Shown one piece after another: positions 28,650 to 39,343 of a DNA stretch of 64,000 nt. Under the pieces are notes generated by a model. That model did no database searches and was not told the DNA's origin. It saw nothing but the letters and a program-made list of their open reading frames with translations. The translations under genes were made by a program, and so were the position numbers. The DNA is from Skermania sp. ID1734 (lineage in GTDB: Bacteria > Actinomycetota > Actinomycetes > Mycobacteriales > Mycobacteriaceae), in the NCBI RefSeq assembly GCF_007489285.1, contig NZ_VLIY01000015.1:1-64000 (forward strand), read 5' to 3'. Position 1 is the stretch's first letter; each line of letters begins with the position of its first letter.

Positions 28650-29550
28650 ATTGCACGCTCTCCATGCCCTCGAGGGCCGACTCGTAAATCTCGTCGGGAT
28701 CAAGTCTGCGGAGATCCTCGGCGAGGCAGTCGCGAGTTTCCCGACGCGCCAACGCAAGGCGACGATCCGGCTGCCCGGTGCGCGACAGCGTCGCTGTGCG
28801 GCCGGTCTGCGGCCGGCTCAGCGTGATGGACGAGGTTTCGCGCTGCAGTTCGACGAACAGGTCGCCGAACTTCCTGGTGACCGGGCAGTTCAGGCGGCTT
28901 GCCAGCCAGCCCGCCGTCACATCGAGCGCCGGTTCCTCCCGTAGGCCGGAGACGACGACGCGCTGGACCGGTTCGAACGGAGCCTCGTCGAGCGCCGACG
29001 TCAACAGCGCCCGCCAGTACGTCACCCGTGCCCACGACAGGTCCGTGTCGCCCGCCGCGTAGCTCGCGCGACGGGTCTTGATCGTCTGCAACGGATCATC
29101 GGCGAGCGTCGCGTCGGTGATTCGTCTGATTGCCAGCCGGCCTACCGGATCCTCGGCGGGCACAGGCGGTGCGTTGCGGGGCCACCACGCCACCACCGGG
29201 GTGTCGGGCAGGAGAAACGGGATGACCACACTGCTTTCGTGTTCCGTGAGTTCACCGGCGAGCATGAGCACGATGACCTCGGACGCTCCGGCGTCTCCGC
29301 CTACCCGGATCTGGGCGTCCAGTCTCGTTGCGTCGCTGCGGTTGCCGCGGGACAGCACGATGATCCGGCAGGGGTGTTCCTTGCTGGCCTCGTTCGCCGC
29401 GTCGATGGCGTCCTCGGTGTCGGCCGCGTTATCGGTACAAATGACCAGAGTCAGAACCCTTCCGGAGGTGACTAGACCGTTGGATTCGCGCAGTTCGATC
29501 AGCGTCTTGCCGACGGCCGAGGTGGTGGTCTGGGGCAGGTCGACGATCAT
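28642..29550 (-). CDS. opcA: OpcA, glucose-6-phosphate dehydrogenase assembly/activation protein
   Basis: OpcA helps assemble or redox-activate glucose-6-phosphate dehydrogenase in cyanobacteria and is conserved beside zwf in actinobacteria. The 302-aa product starts [17 protein letters not shown] and has [19 protein letters not shown], then [19 protein letters not shown], and [14 protein letters not shown]. No enzyme motif is known for the family. It starts 18 bp after the zwf stop. Confidence 0.95.
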   Translation of the reverse strand: MIVDLPQTTTSAVGKTLIELRESNGLVTSGRVLTLVICTDNAADTEDAIDAANEASKEHPCRIIVLSRGNRSDATRLDAQIRVGGDAGASEVIVLMLAGELTEHESSVVIPFLLPDTPVVAWWPRNAPPVPAEDPVGRLAIRRITDATLADDPLQTIKTRRASYAAGDTDLSWARVTYWRALLTSALDEAPFEPVQRVVVSGLREEPALDVTAGWLASRLNCPVTRKFGDLFVELQRETSSITLSRPQTGRTATLSRTGQPDRRLALARRETRDCLAEDLRRLDPDEIYESALEGMESVQYE

Positions 29551-29568
29551 CTCGCTAGTTCTCCCTGT

Positions 29569-31119
29569 CTACGGCCGCCGCCACACACGTCCAGTGCGGG
29601 CGAGCATTTCATCAGCCGACTTCGGCCCCCACGTCCCGGCCTCATACGACTCGGGCCGCCCGTTGGCCGCCCAATGGTCGAGCACGGGATCCAGTATTTT
29701 CCAGGACAATTCGACCTCGGCGTTCACCGGGAACAAGGACGGCACGCCCAACAGCACGTCGAGGATCAGCCGTTCGTAGGCCTCGGGGGAGGACTCGGTG
29801 AACGCGGCGCCGTAACTGAAGTCCATGTTGACGTCGCGCACCTCCATGCTCGACCCCGGCACCTTGGAGCCGAATCGCATGGTGACGCCCTCGTCCGGCT
29901 GGACCCGGATAACCAGAGCGTTCTGACCGAGCTCTTCGGTCATCGTTTCGTCGAACGGAAGATGTGGCGCCCGCTTGAACACGACCGCAATCTCGGTGAC
30001 GCGCCGGCCTAGCCGTTTACCGGTGCGCAGGTAGAACGGCACCCCCGCCCAGCGTCGAGTGTCCACGGCCAGCGTGATGGCCGCGTAGGTCTCGGTGCGC
30101 GACTCCGGCGAAAAGCCCTCCTCCTCGAGCAGCCCAACCACCGGCTGGCCGCCCTGCCAACCGGCGGCGTACTGTCCGCGTGCGGTCGTCTCATCAAGCG
30201 GCTCAACAAGTTTGGTGGCCGAGAGCACCTTGATCTTCTCGGTCTGTAGTTCGCCCGGTGCGAAGCTGACCGGCTCCTCCATCGCGGTGAACGCCAACAA
30301 CTGCAGCAGATGGTTCTGGATGACGTCACGGGCGGCGCCGATGCCGTCGTAGTACCCGGCGCGGCCACCGAGGCCGATATCTTCGGCCATCGTGATCTGC
30401 ACATGGTCGACGTAATGGGCATTCCAGATCGGCTCGAACAATTGGTTGGCGAACCGCAGCGCGAGGATGTTCTGCACCACCTCTTTGCCGAGGTAGTGGT
30501 CGATGCGGAAGACCGTCTCCTCCGGAAAGACCTGGTTGACCAGGGCGTTGAGTTTGCGGGCGCTCTCCAGGTCGTGGCCGAAGGGCTTCTCCACCACCAC
30601 CCGTCGCCAGGCGCCGTTCTTGGGAGTGGCCAGTCCGGAATCGGCGAGTTGTTGGAGCACGACCGGGAACGCGCCCGGCGGAATCGACAAGTAGAAGGCG
30701 TGATTGCCGCCGGTGCCGCGTTCGGCGTCGAGCGAAGCCAGCGTTTTGCTGAGCCGGTCGAAGGCGCTGTCGTCGTCGAAGGTGCCCTGCACAAAGCGAA
30801 TTCCCTCGGCCAGGCGGTCCCAGACCTCCTGCCGGTACGGAGTGCGCGCATGCTCCTTCACTGCGTCGTGCACGATCGCTGCGAAGTCCTCATGGGCCAT
30901 ATCGCGGCGGGCAAAACCGACCAGCGTGAAGCCCGGCGGCAACAACCCGCGATTGGCGAGGTCGTACACCGCCGGCATCAACTTCTTGCGCGCCAGGTCG
31001 CCGGTGACACCGAAGATGACGAGGCTGCAAGGACCAGCGATTCGCGGCAGCCGCATGTCCCGCTCGTCGCGCAGCGGGTTACGCCAGGCGGCCCTTGCAA
31101 CCTCGGTGTCGTCGGACAT
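29569..31119 (-). CDS. zwf: glucose-6-phosphate 1-dehydrogenase
   Basis: Zwf makes NADPH while oxidising glucose 6-phosphate. The 516-aa protein has the dinucleotide site VIFGVTGDLARKKLMPAVY, the active-site His in RIDHYLGKEVVQNILALR and the substrate Lys region VVEKPFGHDLESA. ATG 31119 directly abuts the tal stop (TGAATG), and the frame is the only intact one. It belongs to the middle of the pentose phosphate operon. Confidence 0.97.
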   Translation of the reverse strand: MSDDTEVARAAWRNPLRDERDMRLPRIAGPCSLVIFGVTGDLARKKLMPAVYDLANRGLLPPGFTLVGFARRDMAHEDFAAIVHDAVKEHARTPYRQEVWDRLAEGIRFVQGTFDDDSAFDRLSKTLASLDAERGTGGNHAFYLSIPPGAFPVVLQQLADSGLATPKNGAWRRVVVEKPFGHDLESARKLNALVNQVFPEETVFRIDHYLGKEVVQNILALRFANQLFEPIWNAHYVDHVQITMAEDIGLGGRAGYYDGIGAARDVIQNHLLQLLAFTAMEEPVSFAPGELQTEKIKVLSATKLVEPLDETTARGQYAAGWQGGQPVVGLLEEEGFSPESRTETYAAITLAVDTRRWAGVPFYLRTGKRLGRRVTEIAVVFKRAPHLPFDETMTEELGQNALVIRVQPDEGVTMRFGSKVPGSSMEVRDVNMDFSYGAAFTESSPEAYERLILDVLLGVPSLFPVNAEVELSWKILDPVLDHWAANGRPESYEAGTWGPKSADEMLARTGRVWRRP

Positions 31120-32238
31120 TCAGTTCTTGGCGCGCAGTTGCTCGGCGGTGGCGTCGAGCAACTCCTGCCAGGACTTCATGAACTTGTCGACACCCTCGCT
31201 CTCCAGGGTCGCGAACACGTCCGGCAGATCGACGCCGACGTCGGTGAGCTGGTCGAACAACGCCTGCGCCTGAGCGGATCGGCCGCTGACCGTGTCACCG
31301 CTGATCTCGGCGTGGTCGGCGACCGCCTGCAGCGTCTTCTCCGGCATCGTGTTCACCGTGTTCGGCGCCACCAAGTCGGTGACGTACATGACGTCGGAGT
31401 AGTCCGGGTTCTTCACGCCGGTCGAGGCCCACAGCGGGCGCTGACGGTTGGCGCGCTCCGACTTCAGGTTGTCGAAGCGGGTGTTCGCACCCTCGAAGAC
31501 TTCCTGGTAGGCCGCGTACGCGAGCCGGGCGTTGGCAACACCCGCCTTACCTCGCAGCGCGAGGGCTTCGGCACTGCCGAGCTTCTCGAGCCGCTTGTCG
31601 ATCTCCGTGTCCACCCGGGAGACGAAGAACGATGCGACGGAGTGAATGCGGCTCAGGTCGCGGCCGGAGTTCTTGGCCTCTTCCAGCCCGGCGAGGTAGG
31701 CGTCCATCACCTCGCGGTGCCGCTCGACCGAGAAGATCAGCGTGACGTTCACACTGATGCCCTCGGCGATGGCCTTGGTGATCGCCGGGAGCCCGGGCTT
31801 GGTGGCAGGGATCTTGATCAACACGTTCGGCCGATCGACGATCTTCCACAATTCGATGGCCTGCGCGATGGTCTTGTCGGTGTCGAACGCGAGGAATGGG
31901 TCCACCTCGATGGACACGCGGCCATCAACGCCGCCGCTGGACTCGAAGATCGGCGCGAACACGTCGCAGGCGTTGCGCACGTCGTCGGTGGTGATCGTGC
32001 GGATGGCGGCGTCCACATCAGCACCGCGCGCGGCAAGCTCTTTGACCTGATCGTCGTAGGCGTCGCCCTTGCTGAGCGCGCCCTGGAAGATCGTCGGGTT
32101 GGTCGTGACACCTACCACGTTGCGGGTCTCGATCAGCTCGGTGAGGTTGCCGGATTGAATCCGTTCCCGCGAAAGGTCGTCGAGCCAGATGGATACGCCC
32201 TGGTTGGACAGTGCCGTGGTGTTTGCGTTCTGACTCAT
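31120..32238 (-). CDS. tal: transaldolase
   Basis: Transaldolase moves a three-carbon dihydroxyacetone unit between sugar phosphates. In the 372-aa protein, [38 protein letters not shown] and [18 protein letters not shown] (Schiff-base Lys) are diagnostic of the longer actinobacterial type, about 370 residues. It starts 6 bp after the tkt stop and ends at the zwf ATG. Confidence 0.97.
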   Translation of the reverse strand: MSQNANTTALSNQGVSIWLDDLSRERIQSGNLTELIETRNVVGVTTNPTIFQGALSKGDAYDDQVKELAARGADVDAAIRTITTDDVRNACDVFAPIFESSGGVDGRVSIEVDPFLAFDTDKTIAQAIELWKIVDRPNVLIKIPATKPGLPAITKAIAEGISVNVTLIFSVERHREVMDAYLAGLEEAKNSGRDLSRIHSVASFFVSRVDTEIDKRLEKLGSAEALALRGKAGVANARLAYAAYQEVFEGANTRFDNLKSERANRQRPLWASTGVKNPDYSDVMYVTDLVAPNTVNTMPEKTLQAVADHAEISGDTVSGRSAQAQALFDQLTDVGVDLPDVFATLESEGVDKFMKSWQELLDATAEQLRAKN

Positions 32239-32244
32239 GTCAGG

Positions 32245-34353
32245 TCACCCCTTCAAGTTTTCGATAGATTTGCGGGCCGCTGCGGCGACGTGGGAATCGG
32301 TGAAGCCGAACTCGCGGAAAAGCGTCTGGTAATCGGCCGAGGCACCGAAGTGCTCGATCGAAACAATTTCGCCGGCGTCGCCGACGAACCGGTACCACGG
32401 CATTGCGATGCCGGCCTCCACTGCGACGCGCGCCTTGACCGCCGGCGGCAGCACTTCGTCGCGGTAGCTCTGATCCTGGTTGTCGAACCATTCCACGCAG
32501 GGCATCGACACCACCCGGGTCGCGATGCCATCGGCCTCGAGGGAATTGCGGGCCGCAACCGCGATCTGCAACTCCGAGCCCGTCGCGATGATCACGACGT
32601 CAGGAGTGGGCTTGCTGGCTTCAGCCAGGATGTAGCCGCCGCGCGCGACACCCTCGTAGTTGGTGCCCTCCAGCACGGGCAGGTTCTGCCGGGTCAGCGC
32701 CAGCGCCGTCGGACGGTGGGCCGACTTGTCGCGACCCTGCTCGATCGTGGCGCGCCACGCATGCGCCGTCTCGTTCGCGTCGCCGGGCCGAACAACGTTG
32801 AGCCCCGGAATGGCTCGCAGCGCGGCGAGATGCTCGATCGGCTGGTGGGTCGGGCCATCTTCGCCCAGACCGATCGAGTCGTGCGTCCAGACGTAAACGA
32901 CCGGGCACTGCATAATCGCGGCCAACCGGACCGCTGGTCGCATGTAGTCGCTGAACACCAGGAACGTTCCGCCGAACGGGCGGGTGGGCCCGTGCAGCGC
33001 AATTCCGTTGAGGATCGACCCCATCGCGTGCTCTCGGACACCGAAGTGCAGCACGCGACCGTACGGGTTGGCCTTCCACATCCCGGTCGAGATGCTTTCC
33101 GGGCCGAAGCTCGCCGAATCGGGGATGGTGGTGTTGTTCGACTCGGCCAAGTCCGCGGAGCCGCCCCACAGTTCCGGTAGCACCGGGCCGAGCGCCTCGA
33201 GCACCTTGGCCGACGCCTTCCGGGTGGCGAGGCCCTTCGCATCGGGCTCCCAGGTCGGCAGTCCGCTGTACCAGCCGTCGGGCAATTCGCGCCCGTGCAG
33301 GCGGTCGAACAGCGCCTTGTTGTCCGGGCACCGCTGTGCCCAGGCGTCGAACTGTTCCTGCCAGGCCTTGTGTGCCTCGGCGCCACGCTCGCCGACCTTG
33401 CGCGCGTGCGCGATGACCTCCTCGGCGACGTCGAACTTCTTCTCCGGGTCGAAGCCGAGCGCCTTCTTCACCGCCGCGACCTCGTCGTCACCGAGGGCAG
33501 CACCGTGCGCGGCGCCGGTGTTCATCTTGTTCGGCGCTGGATAGCCGATGATCGTGCGCAGCAGGATGAACGACGGCTTGTCGGTGACGGCCTTGGCGTT
33601 GTCGATGGCCTCCTGGATGCCGACTACGTTCTCGCCGCCCTCGACGACCTGTACGTGCCAGCCGTAGGCCTCGTACCGCTTGGCGGTGTCCTCGCCGAGC
33701 GCGATCGTGGTGTCGTCCTCGATGGAGATCTTGTTGTCGTCATAAATCACCACGAGGTTGCCGAGTTGCTGAACCCCGGCGAGCGACGACGCCTCGGAAG
33801 TGACCCCTTCTTCGATGTCGCCGTCGGATGCGATCACGTAGATGTAATGGTCGAAAGGGCTCTGTCCGGGCGCGGCGTCCGGGTCGAACAGCCCGCGCTC
33901 GCGACGCGACGCCATCGACATGCCGACAGCCGACGCCAGACCCTGGCCGAGTGGGCCGGTAGTGATCTCCACACCTCGGGTGTGGCCGTGCTCGGGGTGG
34001 CCGGGAGTCTTGGAACCCCAGGTGCGCAGCTCTTCGAGGTCTTTCAGTTCCAGTCCGTAGCCGGAGAGGTAGAGCTGGATGTACAGCGTGAGACTCGAGT
34101 GTCCGCAGGAGAGCACGAACCTGTCGCGGCCGACCCAGTCGGCGTCGTTGGGATCGTGGCGCATCACATGCTGGAACAGCGTGTACGCGAGCGGGGCAAG
34201 GCTCATCGCGGTGCCGGGGTGACCGTTGCCGACCTTCTGTACCGCATCGGCGGCGAGAACCCGGATGGTGTCCACCGTGCGCTTATCCAGGTCGGTCCAA
34301 TCCGACGGGTAGTGCGGTTCGGTCAGCTTGCGGATCTCATCAGTGATCGGCAC
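32245..34353 (-). CDS. tkt: transketolase, operon copy
   Basis: The 702-aa thiamine diphosphate enzyme transfers two-carbon ketol units in the non-oxidative pentose phosphate pathway. The cofactor site is YVIASDGDIEEGVTSEASS with VVIYDDNKISIED; the pyrimidine-domain motif is [19 protein letters not shown]. The N-terminus carries AVQKVGNGHPGTAMSLAPL. It heads the reverse-strand operon tkt-tal-zwf-opcA-pgl. It is clearly different in sequence from the second transketolase at 35.8 to 37.9 kb; this one is the usual mycobacterial type. Confidence 0.97.
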   Translation of the reverse strand: MPITDEIRKLTEPHYPSDWTDLDKRTVDTIRVLAADAVQKVGNGHPGTAMSLAPLAYTLFQHVMRHDPNDADWVGRDRFVLSCGHSSLTLYIQLYLSGYGLELKDLEELRTWGSKTPGHPEHGHTRGVEITTGPLGQGLASAVGMSMASRRERGLFDPDAAPGQSPFDHYIYVIASDGDIEEGVTSEASSLAGVQQLGNLVVIYDDNKISIEDDTTIALGEDTAKRYEAYGWHVQVVEGGENVVGIQEAIDNAKAVTDKPSFILLRTIIGYPAPNKMNTGAAHGAALGDDEVAAVKKALGFDPEKKFDVAEEVIAHARKVGERGAEAHKAWQEQFDAWAQRCPDNKALFDRLHGRELPDGWYSGLPTWEPDAKGLATRKASAKVLEALGPVLPELWGGSADLAESNNTTIPDSASFGPESISTGMWKANPYGRVLHFGVREHAMGSILNGIALHGPTRPFGGTFLVFSDYMRPAVRLAAIMQCPVVYVWTHDSIGLGEDGPTHQPIEHLAALRAIPGLNVVRPGDANETAHAWRATIEQGRDKSAHRPTALALTRQNLPVLEGTNYEGVARGGYILAEASKPTPDVVIIATGSELQIAVAARNSLEADGIATRVVSMPCVEWFDNQDQSYRDEVLPPAVKARVAVEAGIAMPWYRFVGDAGEIVSIEHFGASADYQTLFREFGFTDSHVAAAARKSIENLKG

Positions 34354-34392
34354 GGGTTGCGGTTCTCCTTCTGGCGATAATCTGCTACGTCC

Positions 34393-34398
34393 ACCCTA
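34393..34398 (-). promoter_or_regulatory. candidate -10 box TAGGGT for the pentose phosphate operon
   Basis: On the reverse strand AACTAGGGTGGACG places TAGGGT about 40 bp before the tkt ATG, with an AGAAGGAGAA ribosome site between. No clear -35. Confidence 0.35.
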
Positions 34399-34553
34399 GT
34401 TGTGTGGCCGACACGTTGCCCGCGCAATTGCGGCTTTGCGCGTGTCTGTTCATCCGCGCGTCATGAGCAGGCGCGAGATCGGGTAGGGGTTCGGCAATCT
34501 GAAGGTGTCGCGCCGTCTACCATCATCTGTAGTAGCTGCGCCGCAGGCGTCGA

Positions 34554-34559
34554 TAGGGT
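34554..34559 (+). promoter_or_regulatory. candidate -10 box TAGGGT for ctaB
   Basis: CGATAGGGTGCAG lies 58 bp before GTG 34617 in the 263-bp gap divergent from tkt. The same hexamer is used on the other strand for tkt. Confidence 0.35.
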
Positions 34560-34616
34560 GCAGCGGATCAGCCCCGATTCGATGCGCGTGTCGCACGCGT
34601 GTGGCTAGGAGAAGGT

Positions 34617-35585
34617 GTGCGGACAGGGCAGCAGAGCGGACACGGTCTGGGTACGGCCGTGCCAACCCAGCCGTCCGCGCCGATGCATCCGCTGTTGGCG
34701 ACGCCACTGGCGTACCTGGCCCTCACCAAGCCGCGGGTCATCGAGCTGCTCCTCGTCGCGACCATTCCCTCGATGCTGCTCGCCGATCGCGGATCCGTCG
34801 ACATCGTCCTGATCATCAGCACGCTCTTCGGTGGGTGGATGGGCGCGGCCAGCGCCAACACCCTCAACTGCGTGGTCGACGCCGACATCGACAAGGTGAT
34901 GAAGCGCACCGCGAAGCGTCCGTTGGCGCGCGCGGTCGTGCCGCGCCGAAACGCGTTGATCTTCGGCCTGACACTCGGAGTAGCGTCGTTCGCCTGGCTG
35001 TGGTGGCGTGCCAACCTGCTCAGCGGGCTGTTGGTGGTCGCCACGATCCTGTTCTACGTCTTCGTCTACACCCTCGGCCTCAAGCGGCGCACATCGCAGA
35101 ACGTGGTGTGGGGCGGTGCCGCGGGCTGCATGCCGGTGATGGTCGGCTGGTCGGCGGTCACCGGGTCGATCGGGTGGCCGGCGCTGGTGCTGTTCGCGGT
35201 GATCTTCTTCTGGACACCGCCGCACACCTGGGCGCTCGCGATGCGTTACAAAGAGGACTACAAAGCCGCGGGCGTGCCCATGCTGCCCGTGGTGGCGACC
35301 GAGCGGCAGGTTACCCGCCAGATCGTGGTCTACACCTGGCTCACCGTGCTGGCCACGCTCGCGCTCGTTCCGGCGACCGGCGTGATCTATGCGGCCGTCG
35401 CCCTGGTGTCCGGCGCCTGGTTCCTCTTGATGGCCCACCAGTTGTACGCGGGCGTGCGGCGCGGTGAGTCGGTGCAGCCGCTGCGACTGTTCCTGCAGTC
35501 CAACAACTACCTGGCGGTGGTCTTCTGCGGTCTGGCCGTGGATTCTGTTCTGGGCTGGCCGACGATTGCGGGCTACTTCAGCTGA
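34617..35585 (+). CDS. ctaB: protohaem IX farnesyltransferase (haem O synthase)
   Basis: CtaB attaches farnesyl diphosphate to haem B to give haem O, the precursor of haem A for cytochrome aa3. The 322-aa polytopic protein of the UbiA family contains [19 protein letters not shown], the Asp-rich diphosphate site. A second one, [19 protein letters not shown], lies in the loop after [12 protein letters not shown] 34617 was chosen because AGGAGAAGG precedes it; a GTG at 34599 lies upstream of that site. ctaA lies 3.7 kb downstream. Confidence 0.95.
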   Translation: MRTGQQSGHGLGTAVPTQPSAPMHPLLATPLAYLALTKPRVIELLLVATIPSMLLADRGSVDIVLIISTLFGGWMGAASANTLNCVVDADIDKVMKRTAKRPLARAVVPRRNALIFGLTLGVASFAWLWWRANLLSGLLVVATILFYVFVYTLGLKRRTSQNVVWGGAAGCMPVMVGWSAVTGSIGWPALVLFAVIFFWTPPHTWALAMRYKEDYKAAGVPMLPVVATERQVTRQIVVYTWLTVLATLALVPATGVIYAAVALVSGAWFLLMAHQLYAGVRRGESVQPLRLFLQSNNYLAVVFCGLAVDSVLGWPTIAGYFS

Positions 35586-35804
35586 CTTCTGACTGACGTT
35601 TGCTCGTCATCGGCGCAGTTCGCTCCGCACCTCGACACTTCGCTCCCCGCGCGCGGAACGCGAGTTGTATCGACGAGGAGCCAAGCCCCGTTCTCGCTGG
35701 TCGCAATCTGCGAACCGTTTGCTTGTTTCCCGCGCGTAGGTGATGCGGGCCTGTAAGGATTGCCGTGGAGTTGTGATCTTCGACACGAGCAAGGAACACC
35801 TCAG

Positions 35805-37865
35805 ATGACGGCAGTGGTTGCGGGTCCGGAAATCGATTCGATCAGCGTCAACACCATTCGCACGCTCTGTATCGATGCGGTTCAGGCGGCCAACTCCGGG
35901 CATCCGGGCACCCCGATGGCAATGGCGCCCGTCGTGTACACGCTGTGGCAGCGCGTTTTGCGGTTCGACCCGGCCGATCCCATCTGGCCCAACCGGGACC
36001 GCTTCGTTCTGTCCGCCGGTCACGCCTCGACGTTGCTCTACTCGATCCTGCATCTCACCGGTGTGCAGGCGGTCGACGCCAAGTACGAGACCGTGGGCAA
36101 GCCCTCGGTTGAGCTCGACGACCTGAAGAAGTTCCGCCAGCTCGACTCCAAGTGTCCCGGGCACCCCGAGTATCGCTGGACCTCCGGCATCGAGTGCACG
36201 ACCGGCCCGCTGGGCACCGGGGTGGCCACCAGCGTCGGGATGGCGATCGCGAGCAAGTGGCTGGCGGCCACCTACAACCGCCCGGGCCACGACCTGTTCG
36301 GCTTCAATGTCTATGCCCTCGCCGGAGACGGCTGCATGATGGAAGGCGTTGCCTCCGAGGCGGCTTCCCTTGCCGCACACCTGAAGTTGTCGAATCTGTG
36401 CTGGATCTACGACAACAACAAGATCACGATCGAAGGCGCCACGGACATCGCGTTCACCGAAGATGTGGCCACTCGGTTCGTCGGCTACGGGTGGAACGTC
36501 ACGCGCGTCGGCGACGCCAATGACCTCGACATGCTCGGCCGGGCATTCCAGACGTTTGCCAACGAACAGCACCGCCCGACGCTGATTATCGTCGACAGCC
36601 ACATCGCCTACGGCGCGCCCACGAAAGAGGGCACCGCGGCCGCACACGGGGAACCGCTCGGCGTCGACGAGGTGCGCGCCACCAAGGAGTTCTACGGGTT
36701 CCCGCCCGACGAGCAGTTCTACATCCCGGACGGGGTGTACGAGAACTTTGCCGACGGCATCGGCGCGCGCGGGGCAAAGCTGCATGCCGACTGGGAGGCG
36801 GCGTTCGAGCGCTACCGGGGCGAATTCCCGGATCTGGCCGACCAGATCGAGCGCATGCAGCGCCGGGAACTGCCCGATGGCTGGGATGCCGACATTCCAA
36901 CTTTCCCGGCGGATCCCAAGGGCATCGCGTCGCGCGCATCCTCGGGACAGGTGCTCAACGCGCTGGCCAAGAACTACCCGTGGCTCATCGGCGGCGCAGC
37001 GGACCTGTCACCGTCGACCAAAACACGCCTGACCTTCGAGGGTGCCGGGGATTTGCAGGCCGACAACTACGGTGGCCGCAACCTGCACTTCGGCGTGCGC
37101 GAATTCGCTTCCGGCGCAATAACGAATGGGCTCGCGCTGTCGAAGATCCGGGCCTTCTGGTCAGGGTTCATGATCTTCTCCGACTTCGCCCGCGGCGCAA
37201 TCCGATTGTCGGCCATCATGGAAATTCCGACTATCAACATCTTCACGCACGACTCGATCGGCGTGGGGGAGGACGGCCCGACGCATCAGCCCGTGGAGCA
37301 ACTGCTGTCGTTGCGCGCCATCCCTGGCGTCCTGGTGATTCGCCCGGCCGATGCCAATGAGGTGGCCGAGGCCTGGCGACTCATCGCCGGACTGCAGCAC
37401 GAGCCGGTCGCCCTGATCCTGTCTCGCCAGAATCTGCCGACACTCGACCGCTCTGTCTATGCGCCGGCCTCCGGGCTGGCGAAGGGCGCTTATGTGCTGG
37501 CGTCCGACGACGACCCAGAGGTGATCCTCATGGCGACGGGCAGCGAGGTCAGCCTCGTGGTCGAGGCCTACGAGCAGCTCACCAAGGACGGTATTCGCGC
37601 GCGCGTGGTCAGCATGCCGTGCCTGGAACTGTTCGCCCAGCAGCCCCAGGAGTATCGCGACAGCGTGCTACCGCCGTCGGTGCGAGCGCGGGTGGCGGTC
37701 GAGCAAGCGTCCACGCACGGCTGGCACCGCTACGTCGGCCTCGACGGCAAGGTCATCGGCATGGAGACGTTCGGCGCGTCGGCGCCGCTCAAAGAGCTGC
37801 TGACCAAGTTCGGGTTCACGCCCGAGAAGGTCGTGGAGGCAGCGCGTGAGGTCGCCGGGCGGTAA
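35805..37865 (+). CDS. second transketolase (divergent paralogue)
   Basis: This complete 686-aa transketolase has all key parts: [38 protein letters not shown] with [14 protein letters not shown] for thiamine diphosphate, and [19 protein letters not shown]. It differs strongly from the operon copy (for example [19 protein letters not shown] and [19 protein letters not shown]) and looks like the form common in proteobacteria and cyanobacteria. ATG 35805 follows AAGGAACACC. It sits between ctaB and qor, where M. tuberculosis has unrelated genes, so it is probably an acquired or lineage-specific copy. It could serve an alternative carbon pathway. Confidence 0.95.
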   Translation: MTAVVAGPEIDSISVNTIRTLCIDAVQAANSGHPGTPMAMAPVVYTLWQRVLRFDPADPIWPNRDRFVLSAGHASTLLYSILHLTGVQAVDAKYETVGKPSVELDDLKKFRQLDSKCPGHPEYRWTSGIECTTGPLGTGVATSVGMAIASKWLAATYNRPGHDLFGFNVYALAGDGCMMEGVASEAASLAAHLKLSNLCWIYDNNKITIEGATDIAFTEDVATRFVGYGWNVTRVGDANDLDMLGRAFQTFANEQHRPTLIIVDSHIAYGAPTKEGTAAAHGEPLGVDEVRATKEFYGFPPDEQFYIPDGVYENFADGIGARGAKLHADWEAAFERYRGEFPDLADQIERMQRRELPDGWDADIPTFPADPKGIASRASSGQVLNALAKNYPWLIGGAADLSPSTKTRLTFEGAGDLQADNYGGRNLHFGVREFASGAITNGLALSKIRAFWSGFMIFSDFARGAIRLSAIMEIPTINIFTHDSIGVGEDGPTHQPVEQLLSLRAIPGVLVIRPADANEVAEAWRLIAGLQHEPVALILSRQNLPTLDRSVYAPASGLAKGAYVLASDDDPEVILMATGSEVSLVVEAYEQLTKDGIRARVVSMPCLELFAQQPQEYRDSVLPPSVRARVAVEQASTHGWHRYVGLDGKVIGMETFGASAPLKELLTKFGFTPEKVVEAAREVAGR

Positions 37866-37882
37866 ACCCGATCGACTGTGCC

Positions 37883-38848
37883 TCAGGGCAGCAAGACGAT
37901 CGATCCGGTTGTCTTACGCCCCTCCAAATCCCGGTGCGCCCGCGCGGCGTCTGCTAGGGGATATGTAGCGCCAACCCGAACGCGTAGGGTGCCGTCGGCG
38001 AGGGCGTTGAAAACATCGCCCGCTCGCCAGCGCAGTTCTTCAGCGGTGCGGGTGTAGTGCGCCAGGGTCGGCCGGGTGACGAACAGCGAGCCCGCCGCGT
38101 TGAGCCGCTGCAGGTCGAAGGGCGGCACCTTGCCGCTGGCTGAGCCGAACAACGCAACCATGCCGCGGATCCGCACCGACGCGAGGCTTGCCTCGAACGT
38201 TGCCGCGCCGACGCCGTCGTACGCCACCGCGACGCCTTCACCGTCGGTGAGTTTGCGCACCTCATCGGCCAGGTCGTCGCCGTAGCGCAGCACTTGCCAC
38301 GCACCGGCCTCCTTCGACAGCGCCTCCTTTTCGTCGGTGGACACGGTGGTGATCACCCGGATCCCGCGCGCGGCGGCGAGTTGGGTGAGCATCAGCCCGA
38401 CTCCGCCGGCACCGGCGTGCACCAGAACGGTGTCGCCGTGTTGGGCGTTGTACACGGAATTCAGCAGGTAGTGCGCGGTCATTCCCTGCAGCAGGGCGGA
38501 CGCGGCCTCCGGCTTGCCCACGGCATCCGGCACTGGCACCGCGTTTGCGGCGTCCACGGCAACAATTTCCGCGTAACTTCCCTCGGCCTCGGCCCACGCC
38601 ACCCGATCGCCGACTTTCAGGTCGGTGACGTCCGCGCCGACCTCGGTCACCACTCCGGTGCCCTCTGAGCCGGGAATGTAGGGCAGTTCGCGCGGGTAGG
38701 CGCCGGTGCGGATGTAGGTGTCGATGTAGTTCACGCCGATCGCATCGGTCCGCACCAGGACCTGGTTGGCGCCGCACGCTGGCTCCGGAACCTCGACGGG
38801 ACAAAGGACCTCAGGACCGCCGAGTTCGCTCACTTGGATGGCTCGCAT
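37883..38848 (-). CDS. qor: quinone oxidoreductase, zinc-independent MDR family
   Basis: The 321-aa protein has the medium-chain dehydrogenase architecture: a GroES-like N-terminus (IGVNYIDTYIRTGAYPREL, IPGSEGTGVVTEVGADV) and a nucleotide-binding domain with VLVHAGAGGVGLMLTQLAA. No catalytic zinc cysteine pattern is seen, as in NADPH:quinone reductases. It typically reduces quinones or enals; the natural substrate is unclear. ATG 38848 (MRAIQVSELGGPEV). It corresponds to Rv1454c. Confidence 0.92.
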   Translation of the reverse strand: MRAIQVSELGGPEVLCPVEVPEPACGANQVLVRTDAIGVNYIDTYIRTGAYPRELPYIPGSEGTGVVTEVGADVTDLKVGDRVAWAEAEGSYAEIVAVDAANAVPVPDAVGKPEAASALLQGMTAHYLLNSVYNAQHGDTVLVHAGAGGVGLMLTQLAAARGIRVITTVSTDEKEALSKEAGAWQVLRYGDDLADEVRKLTDGEGVAVAYDGVGAATFEASLASVRIRGMVALFGSASGKVPPFDLQRLNAAGSLFVTRPTLAHYTRTAEELRWRAGDVFNALADGTLRVRVGATYPLADAARAHRDLEGRKTTGSIVLLP

Positions 38849-38964
38849 GAGTTCTGTTCTACCCGACGGGAGTGTTCGGACGCTCCGAGGTGCAGTGTGG
38901 TCGTCGCGGAACAGCCATAGCCGCACACGTGAGGCGCATCGAACAACCAGTATCGTTGTCCGCT

Positions 38965-39294
38965 ATGACGACCGAAGCCGTGACGAAGGCGCCCGCTGGC
39001 GTCGTGAAGTCAATCGAGAAGTTTTTGGCCGATCATGGCGGCACCGCGAAGGCGGTGTTGCAGCCGTTGGGCCGCGTCGGCGTGCGGATCACCCTCGTGG
39101 GTGCCGATGGCGTGCTCGGCGATCGCGTGGTCGCGACGATGGCCCAGGCGCGGGCTGCGGTCGATGAATTCGATGCCGTGACCATCACCGACTGGGTTCG
39201 TGATGTCACCGCGGTCGCCACCCCGCGCAAGGGTCACTGGCGAAAGATGGCCGGCTGGGTCGCCAACCAGACCAAGTTCCCGAAGCCGCGATAA
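38965..39294 (+). CDS. conserved hypothetical protein (109 aa, Rv1455-like)
   Basis: The product starts MTTEAVTKAPAGVVKSIEK and is a small soluble alpha/beta protein. Conserved-looking stretches are GRVGVRITLVGADGVLGDR and AAVDEFDAVTITDWVRD; it ends basic (MAGWVANQTKFPKPR). ATG 38965 was chosen because TATCGT (38951-38956) is a good -10 box 8 bp before it, giving a leaderless message, and upstream residues look non-coding. Function unknown. Its 3' end is followed at once by a 20-bp-stem hairpin. Confidence 0.75.
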   Translation: MTTEAVTKAPAGVVKSIEKFLADHGGTAKAVLQPLGRVGVRITLVGADGVLGDRVVATMAQARAAVDEFDAVTITDWVRDVTAVATPRKGHWRKMAGWVANQTKFPKPR

Positions 39295-39299
39295 TCCGC

Positions 39300-39343
39300 C
39301 TGTGCGTGAAATTTCACCGGTGACGGTGAAATTTCACGCACAG
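39300..39343. terminator. 20-bp perfect bidirectional hairpin between convergent genes
   Basis: CTGTGCGTGAAATTTCACCG (39300-39319) pairs perfectly with 39324-39343 around a GTGA loop. It starts 5 bp after the forward gene's stop and contains the last codons and TGA of ctaA (39334-39336) on the other strand, so it can end both transcripts. Confidence 0.8.

Noticed and set aside
30310-33180. 956-aa forward open frame opposite tal, zwf and tkt
   Set aside because: Antisense shadow of three well-identified genes.
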